Made by a program: the position numbers and the translations under genes. 57,911 nt of DNA from Alphaproteobacteria bacterium (GTDB taxonomy: Bacteria; Pseudomonadota; Alphaproteobacteria; Micropepsales; Micropepsaceae), in the NCBI GenBank assembly GCA_947474565.1, contig CANJIS010000014.1:1-57911 (forward strand). Reading direction: 5' to 3'. Positions 1 through 7,750 of the stretch are shown here, piece by piece (position 1 is the stretch's first letter; each line of letters starts with the position of its first letter). The notes beneath the pieces were generated by a model. It searched no databases. It was not told the origin of the DNA and was given only the letters and a program-made list of their open reading frames with translations.

Positions 1-84
1 CGCAACCGACCCGCCCTGCGAAAGCACAATCTCCGCCTCCCGCAGCTTGCCAATAACTTCATCAGGCTGATGCCTGCGGCCCAT
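1..84 (-). CDS. IS3-family transposase OrfA, N-terminal fragment
   Basis: Twenty-eight codons starting at ATG 84-82, beginning MGRRHQPDEVIGKLREAEI, with a GGAGGGAG ribosome site just upstream. The pattern His-x-Pro-(E/D)-E/Q-(I/V)-x-x-K-L-R-E is the start of the helix-turn-helix OrfA of IS3-family elements, which with OrfB forms the transposase by frameshifting. The gene is cut by the window edge, not necessarily truncated in the genome. Confidence 0.75.
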   Translation of the reverse strand, partial: MGRRHQPDEVIGKLREAEIVLSQGGSVA

Positions 85-147
85 TCCAAATCTCCCTCCA
101 AGGTTCCAATATGATAGTCCCTGGACCACTTGGAAGGGGGCAGATCA
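1..147 (-). mobile_element. End of an IS3-family insertion sequence (partial)
   Basis: Read on the minus strand, the element begins at 147 with TGATCTGCCCCCTTCC, a typical IS3-family terminal sequence, and runs off the window at position 1. It includes the untranslated leader and the first codons of orfA. The same sequence occurs inverted at the right end of the window. Family assignment rests on the terminal bases and the OrfA N-terminus; the group within IS3 cannot be set because the rest of the element is missing. Confidence 0.8.
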
Positions 148-149
148 GT

Positions 150-314
150 GAAATGCGAACAGGAGGTTCCTTATGGAAGATACTCCACCGGCGATAGAAC
201 GAGGCTTCCGCCAAGGAAGCCAAACGGGGACTTGAAACGGACCCGCTGACCCACAATTTGAACGAAACAGATGGGAGAAATCCCTGACAAAACTTCCGGC
301 CTGATGCCGGAATG
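150..314 (+). other. Short transcribed-looking remnant with two hairpins
   Basis: This stretch between the IS end and the terminator at 315-345 holds two hairpins: GGCTTCC-loop-GGAAGCC at 203-221 and TTCCGGC-loop-GCCGGAA at 294-312. A 20-codon ORF (173-235) is preceded by AGGAGG at good spacing. Since an intrinsic terminator follows on the same strand, some plus-strand transcript ends here. It may be the tail of a small RNA or gene cut by the IS. I do not recognise it. Confidence 0.25.
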
Positions 315-345
315 AACCCCGCCCTAAAAAGGCGGGGTTTTTATT
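315..345 (+). terminator. Intrinsic terminator
   Basis: Stem AACCCCGCC / GGCGGGGTT with a 7-base loop, followed by TTTATT on the plus strand. On the minus strand the stem is not followed by T residues, so it terminates rightward transcription from the IS side and not the minus-strand gene that ends at 352. Confidence 0.8.
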
Positions 346-351
346 TGGCCG

Positions 352-1245
352 CTATTTATTTGGAAGGCTGGATTTTTCCCGCGCCAGCCGCGCCGCAAGA
401 TCGCTGCGCGATTTTTCGGCGAAGGCGCGGCAGGCATTGGAATCGATGAAAGGATCAGGCGTGGCGCCTTGGGCGCGGCGCTGCCACTTGCCCAGCAAAT
501 CCGAAATATCGGTGTGCGGCGTCAAAAGAACATCGCAAGGCAAGGCGCTGACCATGGCAAAGCTTTTTTCGAAATCCTTCAGAACTTCCGGATGGCTGCT
601 GAACAGATAGCCGGGCGCCGAAGCCGGGTTCAGGCTGTCGGCATAGACCATGCGAAGACAGCGCGTCTTCTCACAAGATAGCCATGTCCAGCTGGCACCG
701 CCCGGCGTGTGGCCCGGCGTGTCGTGAGCGACGAAGGCCATTCGCCCCAGCCGCGCCACTTCGCCATCACGCACCTCCCGCACATTGGCGACCGCATCGA
801 TGGGCAGCGGCACGCCATATTGCGGATCGTCGCGGTCTACCCCGCCGGCGCGCAACACTTTGGCGCTCCATGCACTCGCTAATACCGGCGCATGCGTCAA
901 TTGCTGAAGTGTGCGCAGGCCCCCGGCATAGTCGAAATGGGGATGGGAATTCAGGATCAGCTTGATGTCGTCCGGCTTGAAGCCAAGTGTTTTGATGTTG
1001 GCTTCAATCTGCGGCGGCGATTGCGGCAGATCACCGTCGATCAAAACCAGCCCCTGGCCGGTATCGATCAACAGGGAAGAAAGCCCATGTACCCCGACAT
1101 AATAAGTGTTGCCGTAAATCTTGAAGGGCGCCTGAGGGGCGTTCCAGGCGGTGCAGACAGGGCAGCCCGGCACATCTTCCGCCAAAACTGGCCCGCAAAA
1201 GCCCAATAGGGCCAACACCATTACAAAGTATGCGCGCCGAAGCAT
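352..1245 (-). CDS. Subclass B3-like metallo-beta-lactamase, zinc ligand changed
   Basis: A 297-residue secreted metallo-beta-lactamase-fold hydrolase. The longer reading frame extends upstream, but the start at 1245 places a signal peptide (residues 1-22, ending VLA) directly before the mature protein. The N-terminal part (WNAPQAPFKIYGNTYYVG, residues 35-52) is typical of B3 enzymes. The metal motif at 101-106 reads HPHFDY where B3 enzymes have HxHxDH, so the second-zinc ligand His is Tyr106. The other ligands, His179 (GHTPGG) and probably His244, are present. It may be mono-zinc, altered in substrate or not a lactamase. A paralogue with an intact motif lies at 48549-49424. It is divergent from the copper cassette, with 106 bp between starts. 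Confidence 0.85.
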   Translation of the reverse strand: MLRRAYFVMVLALLGFCGPVLAEDVPGCPVCTAWNAPQAPFKIYGNTYYVGVHGLSSLLIDTGQGLVLIDGDLPQSPPQIEANIKTLGFKPDDIKLILNSHPHFDYAGGLRTLQQLTHAPVLASAWSAKVLRAGGVDRDDPQYGVPLPIDAVANVREVRDGEVARLGRMAFVAHDTPGHTPGGASWTWLSCEKTRCLRMVYADSLNPASAPGYLFSSHPEVLKDFEKSFAMVSALPCDVLLTPHTDISDLLGKWQRRAQGATPDPFIDSNACRAFAEKSRSDLAARLAREKSSLPNK

Positions 1246-1351
1246 GGCCGCGAATCTACGCTTTCCGCGCCGCACAACAAGCGTGCCCGCGAAAATCCAG
1301 ATAGTGATCGGGATATTGACCGGAACCCGGGGCCTAGCCGATACTTGGCCC

Positions 1352-1723
1352 ATGCGGGGATTTCGCCACGCCTTTATCCATCTTGCGCTCATGGCGCTGA
1401 TCCTGCGCGGCTTCATGCCCACGGGCTGGATGCCCAATATCCAGACGCCGGGCGAAAGCATGTTCGTGGTTTGCACCATGGATGGCCCGGTGCAGGCTTG
1501 GGGCGGCAAGGCGCTGCCGGGCAAGGATGATCCGCGCGCCCACGAAACCTGCCCCTTCGCGGCCGGCTCGGCCGTCGCTATCGCACCGCTGGTGGATTTC
1601 GTGACGATTGCGGCGCCGCAATTGTCGGAAACCGCCGCACCGCGCATACTTGCCGCCGCACCGTCGGCGCGTGCACCGCCCTACTCCCAGGCATCCTCCC
1701 GCGCCCCACCGTCCCTGATCTGA
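1352..1723 (+). CDS. DUF2946-like small membrane/exported protein
   Basis: 123 residues. An N-terminal hydrophobic segment (HAFIHLALMALILRGF) leads into a Met/Pro-rich stretch, PTGWMPN, and a conserved-looking VVCTMDGP followed by a Cys (ETCPFAAG), the pattern of DUF2946 proteins. That family is often found beside copper-related TonB receptors and copper-binding periplasmic proteins; its biochemical role is not established. The C-terminus is Ala/Pro/Ser-rich and low in complexity. It lies 62 bp upstream of the TonB receptor and is probably co-transcribed with it. The start at 1352 puts the hydrophobic segment at the N-terminus; upstream in-frame residues look non-coding. Confidence 0.7.
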   Translation: MRGFRHAFIHLALMALILRGFMPTGWMPNIQTPGESMFVVCTMDGPVQAWGGKALPGKDDPRAHETCPFAAGSAVAIAPLVDFVTIAAPQLSETAAPRILAAAPSARAPPYSQASSRAPPSLI

Positions 1724-1785
1724 ACTGAGACGCTTTTGCGCGTGCTTTAAGCGCGCGCGCTCATTTCATTTTCAGGGGAATTATC

Positions 1786-4068
1786 GTGACTCTTAACAAC
1801 CGTTTCCTTATGGGCGCCGCGCTGGCTGCGCTTTCCTTTCCCGTTCAGGCGCAGACGCAATTGGCCGCGAATAGTGGCATCGAATCCGTCATCGTCACCG
1901 GCGAACGCAGCCAGGCGCAGGTGCCAAACAAGATCTACAACGTCAACGCCGACATCGCCCAGGTCCAGATCAACGCCATCAATACCGAGGACATGATGAA
2001 ATATGCCCCCTCGATTACGGTGCGCAAACGCCATATCGGCGATACCCAGGATCCGCTGGCGACCCGCACCAACGGCGTCGGCGCCTCGGCGCGCAGCCTG
2101 CTGTTCGTGGACGGCATCCTGATTTCCTCGCCCATCGGCAACAACAACACGTTTGCAACGCCGCATTTCGGCATCGCCCAACCCAAGGATGTCAGCAACT
2201 TCCAGGTTCTGTATGGGCCCTTCGCCGCCGAATATGCCGGCGGCTCCATCGGCGCGGTGCTGAACATCACCACCCGCATGCCAACGGAGTTCACGCTGTA
2301 TGGCAGCGCCCTGGGCGCGGTGCAGCCCTATGAGCGCGGCAGCACCAAAGACACCTATGGCGCCTGGCAGGTGTCCGGCGGCATAGGCGACAAATGGGGC
2401 AATTTCTCCTGGCGGCTGTCTGCCAACCATCTGGACGCCACCGGCCAGGCTGTCCAGATCGTTACCCAGACCCGTCCCGCTGCAACCAGCTCCGCCGGAA
2501 CCGTGGTGACGGGCGGCGTCAATGACCTGAACCGCACGCGGCAGCCGATCGTGGATATCGGCCTCGGCGGCATCGAGAAGCATATACAGGACACCGTCAC
2601 GGCGAAGATGGCCTACACGTTCGATAACGGGTGGGAAGCGACCTACACCGCCAGCGTCTTCAACCAGACCAACAATGCCGGCGCCCAGACCTGGCTGAAG
2701 AATGCAGCGGGCACGCCGGTCTATAGCGGCAGCACCAACATCAACGGCTACAACTACAACATCCCCGCCAGTGCTTTTTCCAACGGCGTTTATAACTATG
2801 ACCAGACCCAGCTGGCCCAGGCGGTGACGTTGAAGTCAGACAGTGACGGCCCCTTCGCCTGGGAATTCGTCGCCAGCCGCTATGACTATCTGAAAGACAT
2901 GCAGCGCATTCCCACCACGGCGCTGCCGGGCACGCTGACCACGCCGGGCGCCGGCACGGTGAACCGCCTCAACGGCACCGCCTGGTACACGCTGGACGCC
3001 AAGGGCATCTGGCGCGGATGGAACGGCCATGATTTGAGCTTCGGGCTGCACCGCGATCAGGAGATGTTCTCCCAGACCCGGTACAATCTGGCCAACTGGA
3101 TTTCGGGCGCGCCTACCAGCGTCAACACCTATGCCAGGGGCCGCACCGCCACCAACGCGATCTGGCTGCAGGATATCTGGACCATCCTGCCGGACCTGAA
3201 AGCGACGCTGGGTCTGCGCGCCGAGCAGTGGAATGCCTATAATGGATACAATTATTCCGCCACGCCGGCGCTGAATGTCACCCAGCCCGCACTCCACACC
3301 AGCGCCGTCTCGCCCAAGGCCGCGCTGGCCTGGAAGCCGGATGGCGACTGGACGCTGACGGCTTCCTATGGCCGGGCGTTCCGCATGCCGACGGTGACCG
3401 AGCTGTATCAGGCGATCACCACGGGCGTGACGCTCACCGTTCCCAATCCCAATTTGAAACCGGAGCGGGCGAACAGCTATGAACTGGCGGCGGAATACCG
3501 GACCGATGAAAGCGTCCTGCGCCTGTCGCTGTTCCGGGAAGAAATCGCCAATGCGCTGCTGTTGCAATCCACGCTGGTGCCAGGCACAAGCACCACCACC
3601 AGCTTTGTGCAGAATGTGGAACAGACCCGCACCAATGGCGCCGAACTGGTAGCCCAGCAGAAGAATGCGTTTTTCGACGGCCTGGACCTGCAGGGCAGCC
3701 TGACCTACGCCATCGGCAAGATCGCCAGGGACATTGCCCTGCCCGCCGCCAATAGCAAATTCATCCCGCAACTGCCCAGGATGCGCGGATCCGTGCTGGC
3801 GACATTGCACGCCACAGACACTTTGGCGCTGACCCTGGGCGCTCGCTTCAGCGAGGCCAGCTTCGGCACCATAGACAATAGCGACACCTATCATAACACT
3901 TACCAGGGTTTTGACGGGTATTTCGTGATGGACGCGCGGGCCAATTACCAGTGGAATGACAACTGGAGCTTTTCCCTCGGTGTCGATAACCTGAATGGCG
4001 CCAATTACATTCTGTACCACAACTTCCCGCAACGCACCTTTGTGATGGAGATCCGTTATGCGCAGTAA
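1786..4068 (+). CDS. TonB-dependent outer-membrane receptor, probably copper-related
   Basis: 760 residues, GTG start with AGGGGAA upstream. There is a signal peptide (about 1-22, PVQAQ), a TonB-box-like IESVIVTGE, a plug domain to about residue 170 (SLLFVDGILIS, LYGPFAAEYAGGSIGAVLNI), and a 22-strand-type barrel with the family hallmark LKPERANSYELAAEY near residue 560. Such receptors import metal chelates across the outer membrane using TonB energy. Substrate cannot be read from sequence. Copper is inferred because the upstream gene is DUF2946-like and the downstream gene, overlapping by 11 bp, encodes DUF1775 and PCuAC copper domains. The C-terminus is IRYAQ instead of the usual terminal aromatic residue. 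Confidence 0.88.
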   Translation: MTLNNRFLMGAALAALSFPVQAQTQLAANSGIESVIVTGERSQAQVPNKIYNVNADIAQVQINAINTEDMMKYAPSITVRKRHIGDTQDPLATRTNGVGASARSLLFVDGILISSPIGNNNTFATPHFGIAQPKDVSNFQVLYGPFAAEYAGGSIGAVLNITTRMPTEFTLYGSALGAVQPYERGSTKDTYGAWQVSGGIGDKWGNFSWRLSANHLDATGQAVQIVTQTRPAATSSAGTVVTGGVNDLNRTRQPIVDIGLGGIEKHIQDTVTAKMAYTFDNGWEATYTASVFNQTNNAGAQTWLKNAAGTPVYSGSTNINGYNYNIPASAFSNGVYNYDQTQLAQAVTLKSDSDGPFAWEFVASRYDYLKDMQRIPTTALPGTLTTPGAGTVNRLNGTAWYTLDAKGIWRGWNGHDLSFGLHRDQEMFSQTRYNLANWISGAPTSVNTYARGRTATNAIWLQDIWTILPDLKATLGLRAEQWNAYNGYNYSATPALNVTQPALHTSAVSPKAALAWKPDGDWTLTASYGRAFRMPTVTELYQAITTGVTLTVPNPNLKPERANSYELAAEYRTDESVLRLSLFREEIANALLLQSTLVPGTSTTTSFVQNVEQTRTNGAELVAQQKNAFFDGLDLQGSLTYAIGKIARDIALPAANSKFIPQLPRMRGSVLATLHATDTLALTLGARFSEASFGTIDNSDTYHNTYQGFDGYFVMDARANYQWNDNWSFSLGVDNLNGANYILYHNFPQRTFVMEIRYAQ

Positions 4069-4987
4069 ATTCCTTTGCACCGCGCTGTTCGTGGCAGCCC
4101 CCCTTTCGGCTTTCGCCCATGTCAGCCTGTCGGAACAACAGGCCCGGCCCGGCACGCCTTACAGTGCCCATTTCAAGGTCGGCCATGGCTGCGACGGCTC
4201 GCCCACCACGGCGCTCGTCATTTCCATTCCGGATGGCGTCACAGGCATCACGCCGCAGGAAAAGTCCGGCTGGAAAATGCAGACGATGCGCGTTGGGGCG
4301 AAGGTCACCGGCGTGACTTTTTCGGGCGGAAAACTGGCGGGTGACATGCCGGATGAATTCGTCATTGCCATGATGCTGCCCGACAAGCTGGGCCCGCTGG
4401 CATTTCCCGTGATGCAGACTTGCGAAAAAGGCAGTGAAAACTGGGCGGAGCTGCCGGCTGAAGACGGTCACAAATTATCCGCTCCCGCGCCCGTCCTCAC
4501 CCTCACCAAAACGCCGGTCAACAATGGCGGCGGCATGGATATGGCCGGCATGAACATGAAGGGCATGGACATGAAAGGCATGAACATGCCGGGCGCGATG
4601 ATGGGCAGCGCTGGTCCTGTCCCGCTGGGCGTGACAGTGAAAGAAGCCTGGATCCGCGCCTTGCCCGGCACCTCGGGCGGGTATTTCACATTGCACAATG
4701 GCGGCAGCAAACAAGTGGTGCTGACGGATGCATCAAGTCCCGGCTGCGGCATGCTGATGCTGCACAAGTCCGAAGACAAAGGCGGCATGTCCAGCATGAG
4801 CCATGTCTCGGAAGTGCCGGTGGCGGCGGGCGCCGATGTGGAATTTACCCCCGGCGGCCTTCACCTGATGTGCATGGACACCAAGCCCGCAATCACACCG
4901 GGCGCCACGGTGCCGGTGACATTGATCTTCAAGGATGGCGGGCAATTAACCACGCAATTCCCGGTGCGCAACGCGGCGGGCAAATAG
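4058..4987 (+). CDS. Periplasmic DUF1775 (YcnI-like) - Met-rich - PCuAC fusion protein
   Basis: 309 residues. The signal peptide ends AFA at residue 20, leaving His21 as mature residue 1, as in YcnI-type proteins that bind Cu(II) through an N-terminal histidine. The DUF1775 domain spans about 21-150 and includes Trp129. A Met-rich linker (160-182: repeated MDM, MNM, MKGM) follows, then a PCuAC domain (190-305) with its copper motif visible: MLH at 234-236, Met244/Met247, and HLM at 269-271. PCuAC proteins chaperone Cu(I), for example to cytochrome oxidase. Joining a Cu(II)-type and a Cu(I)-type site through a Met linker suggests copper capture and hand-over in the periplasm. It overlaps the TonB gene by 11 bp and is followed by a terminator. 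Confidence 0.9.
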   Translation: MRSKFLCTALFVAAPLSAFAHVSLSEQQARPGTPYSAHFKVGHGCDGSPTTALVISIPDGVTGITPQEKSGWKMQTMRVGAKVTGVTFSGGKLAGDMPDEFVIAMMLPDKLGPLAFPVMQTCEKGSENWAELPAEDGHKLSAPAPVLTLTKTPVNNGGGMDMAGMNMKGMDMKGMNMPGAMMGSAGPVPLGVTVKEAWIRALPGTSGGYFTLHNGGSKQVVLTDASSPGCGMLMLHKSEDKGGMSSMSHVSEVPVAAGADVEFTPGGLHLMCMDTKPAITPGATVPVTLIFKDGGQLTTQFPVRNAAGK

Positions 4988-5033
4988 TTTTCCGTGACGG
5001 GCGGCGGCTCCCCAGCTCCGCCGGTTATGGTTC

Positions 5034-5079
5034 AAGGCGGCAAGGAACCGGTCTGGCCGGCATCTTGCCGCCTTTTTTT
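5034..5079 (+). terminator. Intrinsic terminator after the copper operon
   Basis: Eleven-base-pair stem AAGGCGGCAAG / CTTGCCGCCTT followed by a run of seven T. It ends the DUF2946-TonB-DUF1775/PCuAC transcript and separates it from the second DUF1775 gene. Confidence 0.88.
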
Positions 5080-5150
5080 GCACCGATAACCGGGCTCTCG
5101 CCAAAGGGGGCCAATTCGTCTACACGGCCCAGACTGGAATGGAGATCGCC

Positions 5151-5570
5151 ATGCGTTCTGTTTTGATTTTCGCGGGCATGCTGGCGCTGCTGCCGGCCGT
5201 TGCATCCGCCAAGGTAACGCTGGCTCAGCCGCAGGCGCCCGCCGGCGCGAAATTCACTTTGCATTTTAAGGTGACCGATGGCTGCAACGGCAAGGTCACC
5301 GACCGGCTCTCCATCGCCATGCCCAAGACCGTGCTCAACGTCGATCCGCAATTCGTCAATGGCTGGCTGGTGTCGAATCTTCATTCACCCGCCACGGGCG
5401 ACACCACAATCTGGGGCGCGGGGAAACTGGAACCCAAGGCGCAAGGCGATTTTCCGGTTATCCTTATCCTGCCCAAAACAGCCGGACCGATTTCCTTCAC
5501 CGCCACCCAGTTCTGCGGCAAGGCCACGGAAAAATCCACCGCTGTGCTCACCATCAGGCCGTCGCTCTAA
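5151..5570 (+). CDS. Second DUF1775-like periplasmic protein, lacking the N-terminal His
   Basis: 139 residues. I chose ATG 5151 over ATG 5139 because GGAG sits 6 bases before it and the signal peptide then starts MRSVLIFAGM. Cleavage after VASA (residue 20) gives mature KVTLAQPQAP where copper-binding family members have HVTL, so the N-terminal copper ligand is replaced by Lys21. Two cysteines (DGCNG, QFCGK) could form a disulfide, as in the larger DUF1775 protein upstream. It may bind no metal or serve as a structural partner. It is followed after 3 bp by a GDT1-family gene, so these two form their own operon. Confidence 0.75.
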   Translation: MRSVLIFAGMLALLPAVASAKVTLAQPQAPAGAKFTLHFKVTDGCNGKVTDRLSIAMPKTVLNVDPQFVNGWLVSNLHSPATGDTTIWGAGKLEPKAQGDFPVILILPKTAGPISFTATQFCGKATEKSTAVLTIRPSL

Positions 5571-5573
5571 ATC

Positions 5574-5855
5574 ATGCGCGACCTCATCACCATGTTCGTG
5601 GCTGTATTTGTGGCTGAACTTGGCGACAAGACCCAGCTCGCCACCATGCTGTTCGCATCAGAAAAGAAGATGACTCCGCTGGCGGTGTTCGCGGCATCGG
5701 CGGGCGCACTGGTTCTATCCTCGGCCATCGCAGTGCTGCTGGGCACGCTGGCGAGCAAATATCTCACCGCCCTGCCGCTGAAGCTGATCGCTGGTGTTGG
5801 CTTTGTGATTATCGGCGGACTGGCTATTGCCGAACACTTCCGGGTCGGAAACTAG
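5574..5855 (+). CDS. GDT1/TMEM165 (UPF0016) family half-size membrane transporter
   Basis: 93 residues, three hydrophobic segments, with the family signature ELGDKTQ at residues 15-21. Members export or exchange Mn2+/Ca2+; full-length forms contain two such repeats, whereas this gene encodes one, so it would act as a dimer. It is 3 bp downstream of the DUF1775 gene. The last 4 bp overlap the convergent TetR gene. Metal specificity is an inference from the family. Confidence 0.85.
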   Translation: MRDLITMFVAVFVAELGDKTQLATMLFASEKKMTPLAVFAASAGALVLSSAIAVLLGTLASKYLTALPLKLIAGVGFVIIGGLAIAEHFRVGN

Positions 5856-6436
5856 CGCGCGAAGCGCGAATCCAGACGTGCAAGAATTTCAGGGGTGCTG
5901 AACCCGAGCGCATTGAGCCGCCCGGAACGCGCCAACAGAGCCAGCCCCGACAGCGCCGCCGCCACCAGCACCACATCGCACTGATTTTCTCGGGAGTCGG
6001 ACGGAAGGCCGCCCGCTTCGGACAGCGCGCGCAATGCGGCAATCATGCGGCCGTTGAACAGGCGTTCCGCTTCACCACCACCACCTTCACGCGGCAGGGC
6101 GGCAGATGCCGCAGCAAAAGTTTCGGTTTCGCCCAGCAGCGACAGCGCCGCGCTTGCTGCGCCGGAAAATCCTTGCGCGCCCCGCATCGCCCGCGCCAGA
6201 CCGGAAAGGTCTTCCGCCGCCAGCGCCAGCAGCAGGTCGTCCTTGCTGCGGAAATATCCGTAAAGCGCCGCCGGCGCGAAGCCCGCTTCCGCCGCCACAG
6301 ACCGTAAGGAAAGATCGCGGGCGCCATCGCGCGTCGCCACCCGGCGCGCCGCATCCAGAATCGCGGAACGCGAAGCAGCCTTGGACACACCCACCGGGCG
6401 TGGTTTGCGCACGCTTCGTAAAGCCGCCTCGCTCAT
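5852..6436 (-). CDS. TetR-family transcriptional regulator
   Basis: 194 residues. The N-terminal DNA-binding domain is clear: SRSAILDAARRVATRDGA followed by LSLRSVAAEAGFAPAALYGYFRSKDDLL, the TetR helix-turn-helix with its Y-x-x-F-x-S/N-K-D-x-L end (about residues 22-70). The C-terminal effector domain is variable, as is usual in this family. It converges on the copper cassette with a 4-bp overlap; its target is not visible. Confidence 0.9.
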   Translation of the reverse strand: MSEAALRSVRKPRPVGVSKAASRSAILDAARRVATRDGARDLSLRSVAAEAGFAPAALYGYFRSKDDLLLALAAEDLSGLARAMRGAQGFSGAASAALSLLGETETFAAASAALPREGGGGEAERLFNGRMIAALRALSEAGGLPSDSRENQCDVVLVAAALSGLALLARSGRLNALGFSTPEILARLDSRFAR

Positions 6437-6464
6437 GGGGGCACCATAGATGATTCGCGCCCAT

Positions 6465-6498
6465 GAAAAAGCCGCGCCAGATTTCTCTGACGCGGCTG
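6465..6498 (-). terminator. Intrinsic terminator
   Basis: On the minus strand the stem AGCCGCG / CGCGGCT (with additional inner CAGA/TCTG pairing) is followed by TTTTTC. It lies 25 bp downstream of the small secreted protein ending at 6523. Confidence 0.8.
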
Positions 6499-6522
6499 AT
6501 TCGATTCGAAGGTGGGGCTAAA

Positions 6523-6897
6523 TCAGCCCGGATGCGCCTTCTTGTACACGCCGATGGCAGCGTTGAGGTCGGTGCCGGCCTTTTCCTTGGCCGTCTGGTT
6601 GGCGATGACCTTGTCGCCTTCCGATTGGATCATGGCCGTGTCGTGCAGCTTCTTATCCTTGTCGGCGGCAGCGTTCTGCGCGGTGATATAGTCGTTGACG
6701 CACACCTGATAGGCATCCGACGCCTTGGAGAAAGCGTTGAACGCGCCGATGCTGGCACGCATCTGGTCGGCAGTGGCGGTGGTGCCATCAATGGCGGCCG
6801 GCGTGGGCGGCACCTGGCAAGTATCATCTGCGAAGGCCGGCACGGCGCCAGCGGCCAGCAGAATTACGCCCAATCCAAATTTCTTAAGCATTTCCAT
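6523..6897 (-). CDS. Small secreted protein of unknown function (two-Cys family)
   Basis: 124 residues. The signal peptide (about 1-23, ending AFA) is followed by DDTCQVPPTP, then a helical, Ala/Lys/Asp-rich mature part with a second Cys in AYQVCVNDYI. The spacing C-x-x-P-P ... F-N ... Y-x-x-C-V-N-x-Y-I recurs in the protein at 8938-9285, so the two appear related. Two cysteines suggest one disulfide. GGAG is 4-5 bases before the ATG. No function can be assigned. Confidence 0.75.
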   Translation of the reverse strand: MEMLKKFGLGVILLAAGAVPAFADDTCQVPPTPAAIDGTTATADQMRASIGAFNAFSKASDAYQVCVNDYITAQNAAADKDKKLHDTAMIQSEGDKVIANQTAKEKAGTDLNAAIGVYKKAHPG

Positions 6898-7014
6898 TTA
6901 ACTCCCTTGGGGGTACCCCTATTTGCGGCCGGAGTGAAGCATAGCGCCCCGCCCCGTGCCAAGACGGTTTCTGAATTGGAAAATCGGCTTTTCCGCGGCA
7001 AACCGAGGCGGAAA

Positions 7015-7680
7015 TTAGGCCTGAAGGCTGGGGCGGGAAGTTCCCATAAGCTTCGCAACGAAACGGTCAGCGAAGCGCACAAGCAGCGCCACAAGCATCA
7101 GGCTCAGGCTGATGCCATAAAAATTATCGGGCCGATGCGGACCGGAAAGATGGGCTAGTCCGGTCAGGGCATAAGTGAGCCAGAAGAAGGAAGCCGCAAC
7201 CGACAACAAAGCGCGCTGGCTTTTTTCGCCGAGGCGCTGACCCGCTGCGGGACTGGCGGCATAGGGCATGATGGCGGCGGCGCCGCCGCCGAACAATGAG
7301 AACAGGATCATGCCCATAGCAGAGGCGTCGCGGGCGGCAGTGCCCATCATGTTAGGCAACAGCATCACCGCCAGGAAGACGGCATAGCTGGCCGAGAAGC
7401 TCCAGATAATCTGGCGACGAAAACCGCTCAGCTGCTTCAGGGTGTCCGCCGGAATCAGACGGCAGAGGGGCCCCGCAATCACCGCGGCAAAAAAGACGAA
7501 GGATGCAAACCGCCAGGCAACTTCACTGGCAAGCCGGACGCCGGCATCATTAAAGCCATGCCGCGCCATGACGGCAAAGGCGATGGAGGCGGACGCCGCC
7601 GCGACCAGAGCAGAAACCGGAATTTTGACGTTGAAGAGCGGTTGGGTACCGGAACGTACGCTGGTGTCGATCACGGTCAC
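7015..7680 (-). CDS. Six-helix inner-membrane protein, uncharacterised
   Basis: 221 residues with about six hydrophobic segments (for example PVSALVAAASASIAFAVMA, FASFVFFAAVIAGPLC, MILFSLFGGGAAAIMPYA). The arrangement W-R-x-A-S-F-x-F-F ... G-P-L-x-R-L-I-P vaguely recalls ferric-reductase-like or MsrQ-like membrane proteins, but I do not see the expected set of paired histidines, so this is not a call. It is transcribed toward the small secreted gene; no clear operon. Confidence 0.6.
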   Translation of the reverse strand: MTVIDTSVRSGTQPLFNVKIPVSALVAAASASIAFAVMARHGFNDAGVRLASEVAWRFASFVFFAAVIAGPLCRLIPADTLKQLSGFRRQIIWSFSASYAVFLAVMLLPNMMGTAARDASAMGMILFSLFGGGAAAIMPYAASPAAGQRLGEKSQRALLSVAASFFWLTYALTGLAHLSGPHRPDNFYGISLSLMLVALLVRFADRFVAKLMGTSRPSLQA

Positions 7681-7750
7681 AAAAGCCCGCCCTATGGGGT
7701 TCCACGGCTACAACGCGCAAAGGTTGGAATCGCTGCGCCGCTTTAAAGAT

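Noticed and set aside
4546..4605. Tandem repeat-like DNA in the Met-rich region
   Set aside because: It is coding low complexity (repeated ATG-containing codons for MNM/MDM motifs), not an independent repeat element.
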